Shown here: piece after piece, positions 49,205 through 58,811 of the stretch | How the letters are laid out: every line of letters starts with the position of its first letter | How positions within the stretch are numbered: position 1 is the stretch's first letter | Source: Ceriagrion tenellum | Lineage: Eukaryota; Arthropoda; Insecta; Odonata; Coenagrionidae | Reading direction: 5' to 3' | DNA length: 64,000 bases | NCBI GenBank assembly: GCA_963169105.1 | Contig: OY720634.1 | Location: 148,807,584 to 148,871,583 of the forward strand | Made by a program: the position numbers and the translations under genes | The notes under the pieces: model-generated | Database searches by the model: none | Seen by the model: the letters and a program-made list of their open reading frames with translations, nothing else | What the model was told of the DNA's origin: nothing

Positions 49205-49935
49205 GAGATCAAAGCGCCTGCCTATACAGTGGGTGGAGTAAACATAAAATCTTCAGATACAGTCCAATATCTTGGAATTACCTTAACATCTTATATATCG
49301 TGGGGATTACACATACAGAACATATATGGCGCAGCATTAAAGAAACTAGGTTTTGTTAAACGTATAATAGGAAGGTCCTCAGATGAAAAAGTCAAAAAGA
49401 GATGCTACTTCGCTCTTGTTAGGCAACACCTCGAATACGCCGCGAGCTTTTGGGACCCTGGTCAAATAGATTTAATCAAAAAAATTAATAAAATACAAAG
49501 GAAAGCAGCGCGCATCGTTAAAAACTGCTACGAGCGCACATATAGTGACTCACAACTTTTAGAGGGATTAAGGTGGGAGCCCCTAGAAACTCGGAGACTA
49601 CACGCTAGGCTTAGGTTGCTTGAGAAATTCAGAACTAATATTTTTCAGAGCGACATAGAGAACATTATCATGACTCCTCACTACATCTCTAGGTCTGACA
49701 GATGCGATAAATTAAGAGAGATACACTGCCGAACAGATAGGTACAAAAACTCGTTCTTTCCGCGAACAATAAGTGACCACAATAAAAATTGAGCTCCACT
49801 AAATACACTCCTATGATACATGTCGCCATTTCATCTCCAAAAAACTTACACCTTTATACGGCTGGTGACCTAACACCCCCTGTTACATGCCCATTCGGCG
49901 GCTCGCGGGGTATTATGTAGATGTAGATGTAGAAG
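49205..49935 (+). pseudogene. Jockey-like LINE, 5'-truncated copy with 3' tail
   Basis: An open frame of 187 codons (ATG at 49229 is internal) encodes the end of a non-LTR ORF2: DTVQYLGITLTSYISWGLH, GFVKRIIGRSSDEKVKK, FALVRQHLEYAASFWDP, INKIQRKAARIVKNCYER and a C-terminal REIHCRTDRYKNSFFPRTI, ending at 49792. The upstream reverse transcriptase core is missing, as expected from 5' truncation during target-primed reverse transcription. A 3' untranslated region of about 125 bp ends GGCTCGCGGGGTATT and runs into an (ATGTAG)n tail (49915-49932). It is the least decayed member of the family in the window (others at 2395, 8045, 18165, 26720, 37248). Confidence 0.85.
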
Positions 49936-52557
49936 TGAAAAATTGCATGTTACCGATTTAGTTTCTTGAAAATTCAATGATATTGTGACACTTTTGTAGC
50001 CTTATGGCACTTGACATATATTCCGAAATAGTTCGTTTCAATAAGTACAGATTGTCTCCTAAACGAGAAATAATACAGTTCTAATTATAATAGTGGTGGC
50101 TAGAAAAAATCAAAGTATCATGTCGAATTCTACGCCGTAAAGCCGTCATAGCTGTGTTTTAATTAAGACGAAAATTTTAAAATTTAATTCTTGAGTCATA
50201 TATATTACTCCACCTATGGTTATTCAACCGTAGGAACAAATATACACTATTGGAACGTGATCCAAGATTAATTTTTGACGTTCGTAAGAGGTTATTAAAA
50301 TGTACACTAATTACCGATCTATCCACCTTTAATCGATATTTCTTTTTCTACCAATAACTGTGTTGTCCGTAATAAATTTCATTGTCTGCATTTCTATTGC
50401 TCTCAATAGTCTTTTTGAGAGCGTTGTGACAGCTCTAGTTTCTCTACTGTCCGTCAAGATGAGTCAGTCACGTTTTCTTTAAACAGGATTTGAATTCCGT
50501 GCCTATCTTAATTTTTCCAGGTATATTTCAGGATGAATGCAATAAATGAAAAAGAAAGCATAACCATGAAGCTAGATCTAAAATCACAAACGCTAGGACT
50601 GGAAGAGAAGTTCTAGACGGTATGAAACACAGGTAATTAGTATTTTTATATCTGTACGATATAAACATAACTTTTAAAATAGTTTTAACACGCAGGATTA
50701 TAAAATAACTAAACCTCCTCTTTATGCCCATCATAAAGAGCCACTGTGTTTGTTCTTAATTATTTATTTGGGAGGCTGAAATTAGAAAAAAATCGTATTT
50801 TCCTGTGATGACATTTTATTTATAAGCTAATACCTCCGGAAAGAAATTCCTCATCATAAAACCACCGATTTCTAGCACTTTTTTACTGATGATACCGCAG
50901 AAACACGTAATTGATGGAGAGAACGGCAAAAATAATTCGTAGAAGAGGTAAAATCTGTTTCCGATCTGACTAATTTAAATCAGACTGAATATAAAACTTA
51001 AGCACTAATTAATGTAATACCTTAGCACCGAATGCCACCAACAAACGAGAACAGGTTCATGAAAAAAATTCGAAAATCGGAAATTATCTATTAGCCCTAA
51101 ATGATAAAACATTCCGAAATGTTACTTTGATGAACGTACGTAACATGTTAATACAATAAAAAAATTCACTCCAGGCATATAGAATGGAGATCGTCGACTG
51201 CGAATAACGAGTTGGGAAACGAAAACTGTCTTGAGAGATCTTAGGTCCTCTTCTCAAAATGAGAGGTGTTTTGTTAGATTGGGTTATCAATGAATTAAGA
51301 TAATTACCATTTTGACTGAATAATTTACGTATTTCTCTTTTCCCTAGGCATCTTCGATTTATCCTGCAATCAAATCCATTTTTTCCTACCCAATAAGCGC
51401 TCATTAGGCATTGAAAAGCGGTTGAAAGAGCGTTAGATTCAACTACAATGACACTATCACCCTGAGTTAATTTCACGCCGAATAAATCTATTCTTATGCC
51501 ATCTATTCCTACGCTATGTTTTCCATACTTTACAAAGCGTTAAGCCATAAGTTTGAATTTGACAACTCCCATTCTTTCCAATTGCATTCACCTCGACCAA
51601 AGTCTCTAAGATCCTATTTATCGGGGTATATAAGCAACCATGAAAACCACTTACAAACCATCAAATCCAGGATGTTTTTTTATTTTATTTCAACCTCAAT
51701 GGAGCAGGAACCCGCGATGCCTATTTAACAGGCAAGGACTTCACTCCGTCGACGCCGACAACAGCCGTTATGGTAAACGGCATTGGAATTTCTCGCTAAG
51801 AGCACAGTAATGTTAATTAGGATCAATTTTTTCTATGACCCGGCCTCAACGTCCAACCTCTTTCGAGTTCACTGGCAGCGCCGACGCTTTCGAAGGAGAT
51901 GGCCACCGTCGACCGCGCATCTTAAAACGCCGTCTGTCGCCGCCAGTCGAGACGAGATATCGTCCGAGGACCAGGAGGCGCGGTTAGGGAGGGGGGTGAG
52001 GGCACCGCCTGCATGCGGGATCAATCGATAGATATTCGATCGGAGGACGACGACAGCTAAGACAAGTGCCGTGTAGATCGGTTACTTTGGCGCGATAGGG
52101 CGGCATCTTATATGGTCAAGAAGTTGCCGCTGCATTTAACAGCGCATTGCGTATTTGCTCCCAGCGGAGACAAGCATCCCCCTGGAAAGGGATTTACATG
52201 AATAGCATGTACTTAAAAAAAAAAAGTTTCGGACCGCTCAAAGTCCTAAATAGTCTTGTCCGACGGAATGCGACCGGTGCTGGCTTTGTGGTTCACCTGT
52301 GTTCATACAATCACGCAGTCTCGAGGACCCACTTACATCAACAAGGAGCAGTTGAGACGTACACCATTGCGAAACGAAGACTTGACGCAGCTGTAGAATG
52401 AAAGCAATACAACTGCGTTTTCATGAGAGTCAATCTGCAACGATATTACGGTGCGGTTGGTTAAAAACAAAGCTGGGCATTCAATGAAAAAAGCAATGGG
52501 CCGCCACATGACTAAATGACGACCTTAAGCACCAGCAATGAGGTCTTTTGCTCATTA
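49936..52557. other. No gene seen; GC-richer patch before the hAT element
   Basis: The 130-codon minus-strand frame at 51084-51476 is not recognisable. 51840-52130 is clearly richer in G+C and CpG, with no motif I can name. The rest is A+T-rich. Confidence 0.45.
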
Positions 52558-52565
52558 CCTATATA
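52558..52565 (+). repeat. 8-bp target-site duplication, left copy
   Basis: CCTATATA, identical to 55952-55959. Eight base pairs is the diagnostic hAT insertion footprint. Confidence 0.85.
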
Positions 52566-52597
52566 TAGAGATCCGTGAAATTCGCGAGACGCGATAT

Positions 52598-52637
52598 CGC
52601 GAAATAACGCGAAATAACGCGAAATACCGCGAAATCG
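52598..52637 (+). repeat. Subterminal tandem repeat, four 10-bp units
   Basis: Units CGCGAAATAA, CGCGAAATAA, CGCGAAATAC, CGCGAAATCG lie 32 bp inside the left terminus. Related TTCGCG words recur at 52583, 52645-52670 and 52800-52836. Subterminal repeats of this kind bind hAT transposases (established for Ac/Ds and others). The right end lacks an obvious matching array. Confidence 0.75.
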
Positions 52638-53639
52638 GTAAATAAAACGAAATTTCGCTTTTTTCGCAAATTTTACGTGAATTAGCGAAAAAATCACATT
52701 TAATGAGTCATAATCGATTAAAGCCTAAGCCTTCATTATTTAACGCTGCTCACGTTCATTCGCTCTATCTCATTACGATTCAAAGGTCAATTGGCTTGCT
52801 CTGTCTCGCGCATATCGCATTCGCGTAAATTCGCGCACTGTAGTGATGTCTCTGCCGGAGTTTGCCGTTAAATTAATCACCGCCTTCTCTTCGATTCCCA
52901 TTATTAATCCTGAAATTCTCGGAAATATCTAGAATGACGCACTTTGAAGAATTAGATATTCTGAATCAATAATGTGTTGAAAGAAATTTAACACGGCAGC
53001 GGAAGAGTGGAAATATAAGCTCACGCGCCCGGCACGCGTCAATGCCGAGCAGTAATTCCGGTGACTCACCGCGACGCAGTAGACAGCGTAATTGGATAAC
53101 TTGTTGCAAGAAAACCTTAAGGGTGGGCCTAATGTAACAATTTTGTATACTTAAATACGGCCGCTGGCTGGGAACGGAAGCGCTAGCAGTTGGGGGAAGG
53201 AACAGAAAGGATAGGAGGAGAGGGGGTGCTACTTATTAGCGGACGGATCTTCGGTGCTCCACTGAGCTTCAATGAAAGAAAAATCATTTGGACACACCCC
53301 CAGTTTGAGTTTCTTTGTTTCCGATTGTGTTTAGTTATGCGTGCTTCTTTCACTGCCTTTCTTGACCGATTGGCAACAGCTGAAATCAAAACTAAGCGAT
53401 TTTGTTGCATCTACCTGCTACCTACCTTCCCTCGGCACCTTGGTGAGGGGTATCAAAAGGGAGCCCACGACAAGAAACATTTTGGCCAAAATGTAAGTTA
53501 CACATCACTCATGGTTATACCGTAGCTTCCCAGCACTCTGTTTGAAAACACCATCGTGAGTGGTCGTGTTTCGAGTTTGGACTGTTTCCTGTTCTCGCGG
53601 TACATCTTTAAATATCAAACGAAGGAAAGGAATTTTAAA

Positions 53640-55418
53640 ATGCCGAAACCTAGTGTTACCGTTCATACCAGGGCGAGTGAATTCAGCTCAGAAGGATTTT
53701 ATGTGAACGACAAAGTATTACTGTGCAAATTTTGCGATAAAAGACTTGAATTTGAAAGACGTGACACGTTGTTAAAGCACATCGGTAGCGATACACATAA
53801 ACGTGGGAAAGAAATGGGCACCGCAAAACGGCAGCTATCATTTGAACAGACAGTTACTCAGTCAAAGAAAGCGAAGGAGGAGAAAGAGGAGTTTGTTGTC
53901 GCTACTACTGAAGCATTTTTAAATGCTGGAATTAGTGTAGAGAAACTCGATAATCCAAAAATTCGGGAATGGCTCTCGAAGTACATGAAAGGTAGCGGGG
54001 ATTTGCCGTCTGCCGATCGTATTCGCCAACACTACATCCCGATTATAGGGAAAAAGAAGCAGGAAGAGCTTAAATGTTGTGTTAAGGACAAAAAGCTGTT
54101 CGTTTTTTGTGACGAAACAACGGACAAATCAGGAAATTGTGTGTTTAATGTGTTATTTCGTTTACTGGAAAATAGTTACTGCCAGAGCATTTATTTAGTT
54201 GCAAGTGTAGTTTTAGATGTTGCAAATGGTGCTTCCTGCTCACAAGCTATTGTAGATACTTTAAATCGATATGAGGTCCATTACTACAATGTTGTTGGTG
54301 TTGTTACAGATTCTGCACGTTACATGAGTGCATGTGTTAATACTTTGAGGGGGCTTATTGGGGACAATCTTGCGCATGTGCAATGTTGGGCACATAAAGT
54401 TAACTTAGTGGGACAAATTTGGCAGTGCAATTTGGATGAAGTGAACTCAATAGTTGCAAAAACAAAAGCAGCATTTCTGAATGCAAGAAGAAGGAAACAT
54501 CTTTACTTGGAATTTTTACGTGGGAAGTATGAAGAAAGTAAAGTAAAATTTTTTCCCATGCCAGTGCAAACTAGATGGAATACGTGGTTTCTGGCTGTGC
54601 TTTATATTCATGAGCACCTAGATGACATAATGGAATTTATGGAAAAAATGAAAGATGAAAACAGTGGTGTTCATTTCCTTAAAAACTTAAATTCAAGTGC
54701 TTTAGATGTCATAAGAATCCAAGCGCAGTTTGTTGCTGACAACTGTGACCGCTTTGTAAACTTAATCACTTTCCTGGAAGGCAATAGCTACCCCACAGCT
54801 CATGTCCTGCATTCTAAACTGAAAGTTCTGCAGAATATGCTGGGTCTAGTCACGAAGGAGGTCTTTTCTCCAGAGCTCAATGCCAAATTAAAAACATTGA
54901 AAACCATTAACAGAGCTGAAGTTGTAAATGTCTTGAAGATGACTGCTCAGAAGAGTCTACTGAAACTCAACCAACTGCTGGCTGAAGACCCTTCAAGGTT
55001 GATTTTTGAAGCACTTAATAATTTGTTTGATCCGAGAAGTCTGTGTTCCCCAGTCCAAACGATTGATAGCATTTTAAGCAAGTTGAAGAAGTTGTCATAT
55101 GCTGCCCCTATTAGTCCTCAAAAGTTTATTGAAGGCTACACCATGCTGCAGAAAATGGCCAAGGAACAGTTGTTGCAGCCTGATAGTGCTCCCCTGGATG
55201 TTTGCAGCCTTTTGTGTTCCATAAAAGAAGACTACATGGAATTCACAACGACTGTTCTGCAAGCTGTTTGGTACCCTACGTCCAATGTAGATGCAGAACG
55301 ATCGATATCTCAGTATTGCGTGGTGGTATCTGATCGAAGGAGAAGACTGAAGCCAGAGAATGCTGAAATCCTCACCATGGTTGCATTTTCCTGGTATTTT
55401 ATTTCTATTCTGCAGTAG
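53640..55418 (+). CDS. hAT transposase with CGGBP1-like N-terminus (592 aa)
   Basis: It cuts and pastes the element that carries it, in the nucleus. I chose the ATG at 53640 because the protein then begins MPKPSVTVHTRASEF, as in related CGGBP1-like proteins; an in-frame ATG at 53556 would add 28 unlike residues. Domains: a BED/C2H2-like finger (C29, C32, H47, H53); a charged linker (about 70-85); a segment similar to vertebrate CGGBP1 (about 86-145, with NAGISVEKLDNPKIREWL and LPSADRIRQHYIP); and a hAT RNase H-like core with D158 (FCDETTDKSG), D224 (VVTDSARYM), C249-x2-H252 (CWAHKVNL), R312-W313 and E553 (NVDAERSIS) in the C-terminal dimerisation region, followed by RRRRLKPENA. The length is normal for the family, and no stop or frameshift is seen. 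AATAAA signals lie at 55783 and 55820. Confidence 0.92.
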   Translation: MPKPSVTVHTRASEFSSEGFYVNDKVLLCKFCDKRLEFERRDTLLKHIGSDTHKRGKEMGTAKRQLSFEQTVTQSKKAKEEKEEFVVATTEAFLNAGISVEKLDNPKIREWLSKYMKGSGDLPSADRIRQHYIPIIGKKKQEELKCCVKDKKLFVFCDETTDKSGNCVFNVLFRLLENSYCQSIYLVASVVLDVANGASCSQAIVDTLNRYEVHYYNVVGVVTDSARYMSACVNTLRGLIGDNLAHVQCWAHKVNLVGQIWQCNLDEVNSIVAKTKAAFLNARRRKHLYLEFLRGKYEESKVKFFPMPVQTRWNTWFLAVLYIHEHLDDIMEFMEKMKDENSGVHFLKNLNSSALDVIRIQAQFVADNCDRFVNLITFLEGNSYPTAHVLHSKLKVLQNMLGLVTKEVFSPELNAKLKTLKTINRAEVVNVLKMTAQKSLLKLNQLLAEDPSRLIFEALNNLFDPRSLCSPVQTIDSILSKLKKLSYAAPISPQKFIEGYTMLQKMAKEQLLQPDSAPLDVCSLLCSIKEDYMEFTTTVLQAVWYPTSNVDAERSISQYCVVVSDRRRRLKPENAEILTMVAFSWYFISILQ

Positions 55419-55951
55419 TCTGGATCCATAGAATTTGTTTCTGTGTTTTTTTCACTTGAATAAGTCTAACTTCGGTTTTTTACTTGTTTTGCAGATCTGC
55501 CCCTGGAAAGTTTTTGTTTGAAATGACAGACTTCACTGAAAAGCGTTTTTCTCTTCACATTGGTCTAAATTAATACAATGAAATTGAAAACAAATTTCAG
55601 TACCATTTGGTTATTTTTGCTCTAGTTTTCCTCACAAAGACAATTATTAAAGTGAAGTGTTCACGGTGCACCTTTTCTTGCTCACTCTCTGATATTAACA
55701 CAACTTAAACCATTTCCTTCATTTGGTTTTATCAGAAATTTTGTACAATCGAAATTGTATTAAATGTTATGTAAAATGCTTAATAAAAGTATAAGCATTC
55801 ACAAAACGTGTACCAAAAAATAATAAAACGCCTAGAAATGTGCAAAATTGGTAACATTATAATAACACCGCCAAGATTTTCTATAACACCGAAATCACAT
55901 AGTTTTAAAACGAATTTTAGCAAAAAATAAAACCACTTTCACGGACCTTTA

Positions 55952-55959
55952 CCTATATA
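55952..55959 (+). repeat. 8-bp target-site duplication, right copy
   Basis: CCTATATA, identical to 52558-52565. Confidence 0.85.
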
Positions 55960-57918
55960 TTATCTGGCATAAACGAAGAATTGTCCATTATCACTTTTAC
56001 ATCGACCCTACTGAGATTCCATTAATTTGGCAGAGTTATTTCTACCCATCAGTCTGCCTGATATTTATAATATTATTTTTTAGTAATATTCATTTATAAT
56101 ATATATTAGCAGCACAAGCGTTTCGCAGTATATCGCTCGGGAAGTGACGACGTACTTTTAACTAGACAAGAGGGATTAGTTTTACAATGAAAAAAATAAC
56201 AAGAGCTTAGACGATGAACAAAAACGCTAGACGCCCTGATAGTCATAAGAATATTAACAGAAATAAATACAAAATCAATTATCTGTTTTTTCGCTTATTT
56301 TGAGAATGCTTATTTAGAGGACGTAAGTCATAAAGTCAAGGGAGTAGCAGAAATAATTAATCAAGAGGAGGGGTTGATCTCCCATCGAAGCCATAATATG
56401 ACCCAGAGTTACGCACGGAGTAACAAGTACAGATTGACAAGGACAGAAAAGCAAGTTCTTCATTATATTGGAAACGGTAACTTTCGATTGACTGACATCC
56501 TCCCGTAATAAGCTGTGATTGAGACTTCCGCGTGGCTTGGATGGAGTTTGATTCTTCAGTTTTTCGGGATTTCCGCTGCGTCGCTCCATCTTGAGGTCAC
56601 TTGAACCAGAGGAAGCCTGCAGGATATCCGGCGAAACATCGTCCTCAAGATGGAAATACGCGCCGGACACCACGAAAACCGAAGAATCACCTCCATCCTC
56701 CCGTATTTACCTCTACTAAACCCACGCCCGGGCACGTCCGTTCCTGGCTCAACAGTCCTCTCTCCACCTACCTAAATTCCGTCTTTCTCCCCCATTGATC
56801 TCTTTTTCATCGGCACCCTGAATTATTTAACACCTTTCCGGCCACCAACCCCTCAACTGATCTCTCCACACCCTTTCACAAGTGCACCAGTCATCCCAGG
56901 ACAATAATTACCTCGTTAAACCCTTTCCTATGTCGCTCTATTCAATATAGCTAATACTATTGTTTTATCATAAGAACTACCTACTCCATCTCTTAAATTG
57001 TTAACTCCCTAAATAAATATTATAGCACGGATATGCATTGGAAACGCTGTTTTTTAAATATCTGTCGAATACATCAAATGAAGAATAGCGGGTGGAGAAT
57101 TAGTAGGGAGATTAAATAGGGTTAGGGTCGTTCAACTTAAATGGGGAAGAAATGGTGTGGGAGGAATGCAAGGTAATATTTACATCATTAACGTCCTGCG
57201 AAGTGCAGTCCTAGCTCGATTCGTACCGTTCCCAAGCGTTATTCGGCCAGTTGGCAAACGAGACGAAGTTTGCATCAACATAGTATCCAAGAAACCGTTT
57301 CGTTGGCACGTAGCAGTTATTGCCAAAAACGTTAAAAGATTGGCGAGTGAGATATGGGATAAGTGTCAGTCATGCGAAAAAAATGGTATTATCAAAAATT
57401 GGAAGGATTGGCTACATATAAAAAGGGGGAAGTTTAAGGGGGGGATTATAGAGCAGGAGAATCAACTAACGTTTTTGGACAGCATTTTGTTGAAAACTGG
57501 GTTTAGCAGCGAGACAAAAGGAGATTCACTCTAGCCAAGGAAGTGTGGAGGCCTCGAAGCCAAGAGAGGGCGATTGATGAGAGCAAATCTTCAGTAAAAT
57601 CTTCGATAAAAGATTATGAATGACTTCAATGAGATGTGGTTCCGTAACCAGGCTTACGAAGAGAGGATAAGCAAAGACTAGAGGCTTAGGAGACACTTTA
57701 AAGGAGAAAATTTGAGAGAATGAAGTGGGCCATAGCTGTGGAGAATTAAGGGGGAATTCGGGAGGGGAGATCGTCCCTCCTCCCCCGTAATGCCTGGTGC
57801 AATAGGAAAAATGGTGGTTATAAGGTATTCCAAACCCCCCAGGCCCTCGGATATATGAATTGCGAGCATGTGGATAAGTAGCAAGGAAATCGGAGGAAAA
57901 TTTTGGTGTAGGTACTTG
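55960..57918. other. No confirmed gene; one unrecognised frame
   Basis: A 125-codon plus frame (57157-57534) has balanced composition (KPFRWHVAVIAKNVKRL..) but no family match. The minus frame 56314-56673 overlaps the hairpin listed next. The remaining sequence is A+T-rich with C-rich patches at 56690-56900. Confidence 0.45.
56586..56653. repeat. Hairpin enclosing a hammerhead-like core
   Basis: CCATCTTGAGGTC (56586-56598) pairs with GTCCTCAAGATGG (56641-56653) except at one position. Between them the sequence holds CTGCAGGATATCC, then GGCGAAACATC. GAAAC and a following ATC fit the 3' half of a hammerhead, but the CUGANGA half is altered. It resembles the Penelope-like region at 12.4 kb. Confidence 0.4.
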
Positions 57919-57926
57919 CTCATAAC
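57919..57926 (+). repeat. 8-bp target-site duplication of MITE, left
   Basis: CTCATAAC, identical to 58162-58169. Confidence 0.8.
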
Positions 57927-58161
57927 CAGGGGTGGATCTATGGGGGGGCTATAGCTCCCCCCCCCCAATTGGGTCGAAACTTACACTAGATAAAATCGAA
58001 ATTATTGGAGGGTACCACTTAGTACAAGGGGGTATTCCCAGAGCCACCTAGAACACCCAATACTAGAGCCATCTATTCTAGGTGGCTCTGGTATTCCCCT
58101 CAGACCCCTGGTTTGTCCCCCCCCTCCCCCCAACTTTTCACCAAACCTAGATCCGCCATTG
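57927..58161. mobile_element. hAT-type MITE (235 bp)
   Basis: The left end CAGGGGTGGATCTATG and the right end, reverse complement CAATGGCGGATCTAGG, form a terminal inverted repeat of about 15 bp. Both fit the YARNG rule loosely (CAGGG, CAATG). An exact 8-bp duplication CTCATAAC flanks the element. G and C homopolymer runs of 7-12 follow the ends. An internal perfect 15-bp stem (CAGAGCCACCTAGAA, 58039-58053, with 58076-58090) makes a hairpin. There is no coding capacity. The termini differ from the autonomous hAT at 52.6 kb, so another transposase must have moved it. Confidence 0.85.
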
Positions 58162-58169
58162 CTCATAAC
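58162..58169 (+). repeat. 8-bp target-site duplication of MITE, right
   Basis: CTCATAAC, identical to 57919-57926. Confidence 0.8.
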
Positions 58170-58752
58170 CATAATTAACTACGGTTGATAATTGATAGGC
58201 TCGTCCAAGTAACATGTTACCACCTCTCTTTAGACAAATGCACATATTTACAGACCAACTGTCACTAGCCTATGTCACCAGACACAACATTTTCTTCTAG
58301 TGGAAAGAAATTCAATTAAGGCGCCTACTCACCGATCACATGGCGGTAATATTTCGAAAATCGGCGTCTATTCTGCCTCTGCAATACCAGCTTTTCCATA
58401 TTTACCGCCGCTGACGATGATTTTAAGCCAATTGGATTATGCAATTCCATAAAAAATGTACAATTGTTTGTAATTAAAAATGTGTTTGACGTGAACGAAT
58501 CACGACCTCTAAATGCATGGTGAATTATTTGATTCATTTGTTTCGATCTTAGGAACGAGTCGGCTGAAGTGGGAGTCGGCCGTGAACGAATCATCACTGT
58601 ATTTGAATTTTATTCAAAACAACGTCCCTCTCGTAACGGTTGATTAATAAATTATAAATTCAGTGTAATTGGTGTAATTTCCTGTGTCATCGGTGTATTT
58701 GGTGTTAAAGTCTACTATTAACCATCGTTACTGTGTGATCCAAATATAAGTT
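58170..58752 (+). promoter_or_regulatory. Upstream region of the candidate first exon
   Basis: No frame of note. The 58540-58600 stretch is somewhat GC-richer (TCGGCTGAAGTGGGAGTCGG). If the exon at 58753 is real, the promoter and 5' leader lie here. No TATA box or clear initiator can be assigned. Confidence 0.25.
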
Positions 58753-58811
58753 ATGGATAATGCGAAAACTGATGTGGCCGGCGATAAAGAAAATATAGTG
58801 GCCGACTTCAG
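58753..58811 (+). CDS. Candidate first coding exon of a host gene
   Basis: ATG at 58753 opens 19 codons (MDNAKTDVAGDKENIVADF) plus two bases, ending at CAG with GTAAAG immediately after, a good donor (CAG|GTAAAGTAA). The peptide is acidic and soluble-looking, and codon use looks more gene-like than in neighbouring repeats. The context before the ATG (AAGTT) is only moderate. No downstream exon can be recognised in the remaining 5 kb, so the first intron would be longer than that. The short ENIVADF end could precede a UBA-type domain as in p47/NSFL1C cofactors, but that is a guess from a few residues. Confidence 0.4.

Larger units (their letters stand above)
52566..55951 (+). mobile_element. 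Complete hAT DNA transposon (3386 bp)
   Basis: The left terminus TAGAGATCCGTGAAA (52566-52580) and right terminus, reverse complement TAAAGGTCCGTGAAA (55937-55951), are inverted repeats that match at 13 of 15 positions. Both fit the hAT end consensus YARNG. Exact 8-bp duplications (CCTATATA) flank them. One transposase gene lies centrally on the plus strand, with about 1.07 kb of non-coding sequence before its start and 0.53 kb after its stop. Tandem 10-bp subterminal repeats lie at the left end. Intact ends, an unbroken gene and a perfect duplication suggest a recent insertion that may still be autonomous. Activity itself is inference. Confidence 0.9.

Noticed and set aside
53556..53639. Upstream ATG of the transposase as the true start
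   Set aside because: The extra 28 residues are hydrophobic and unlike family members, while the ATG at 53640 gives the expected N-terminus before the zinc finger.
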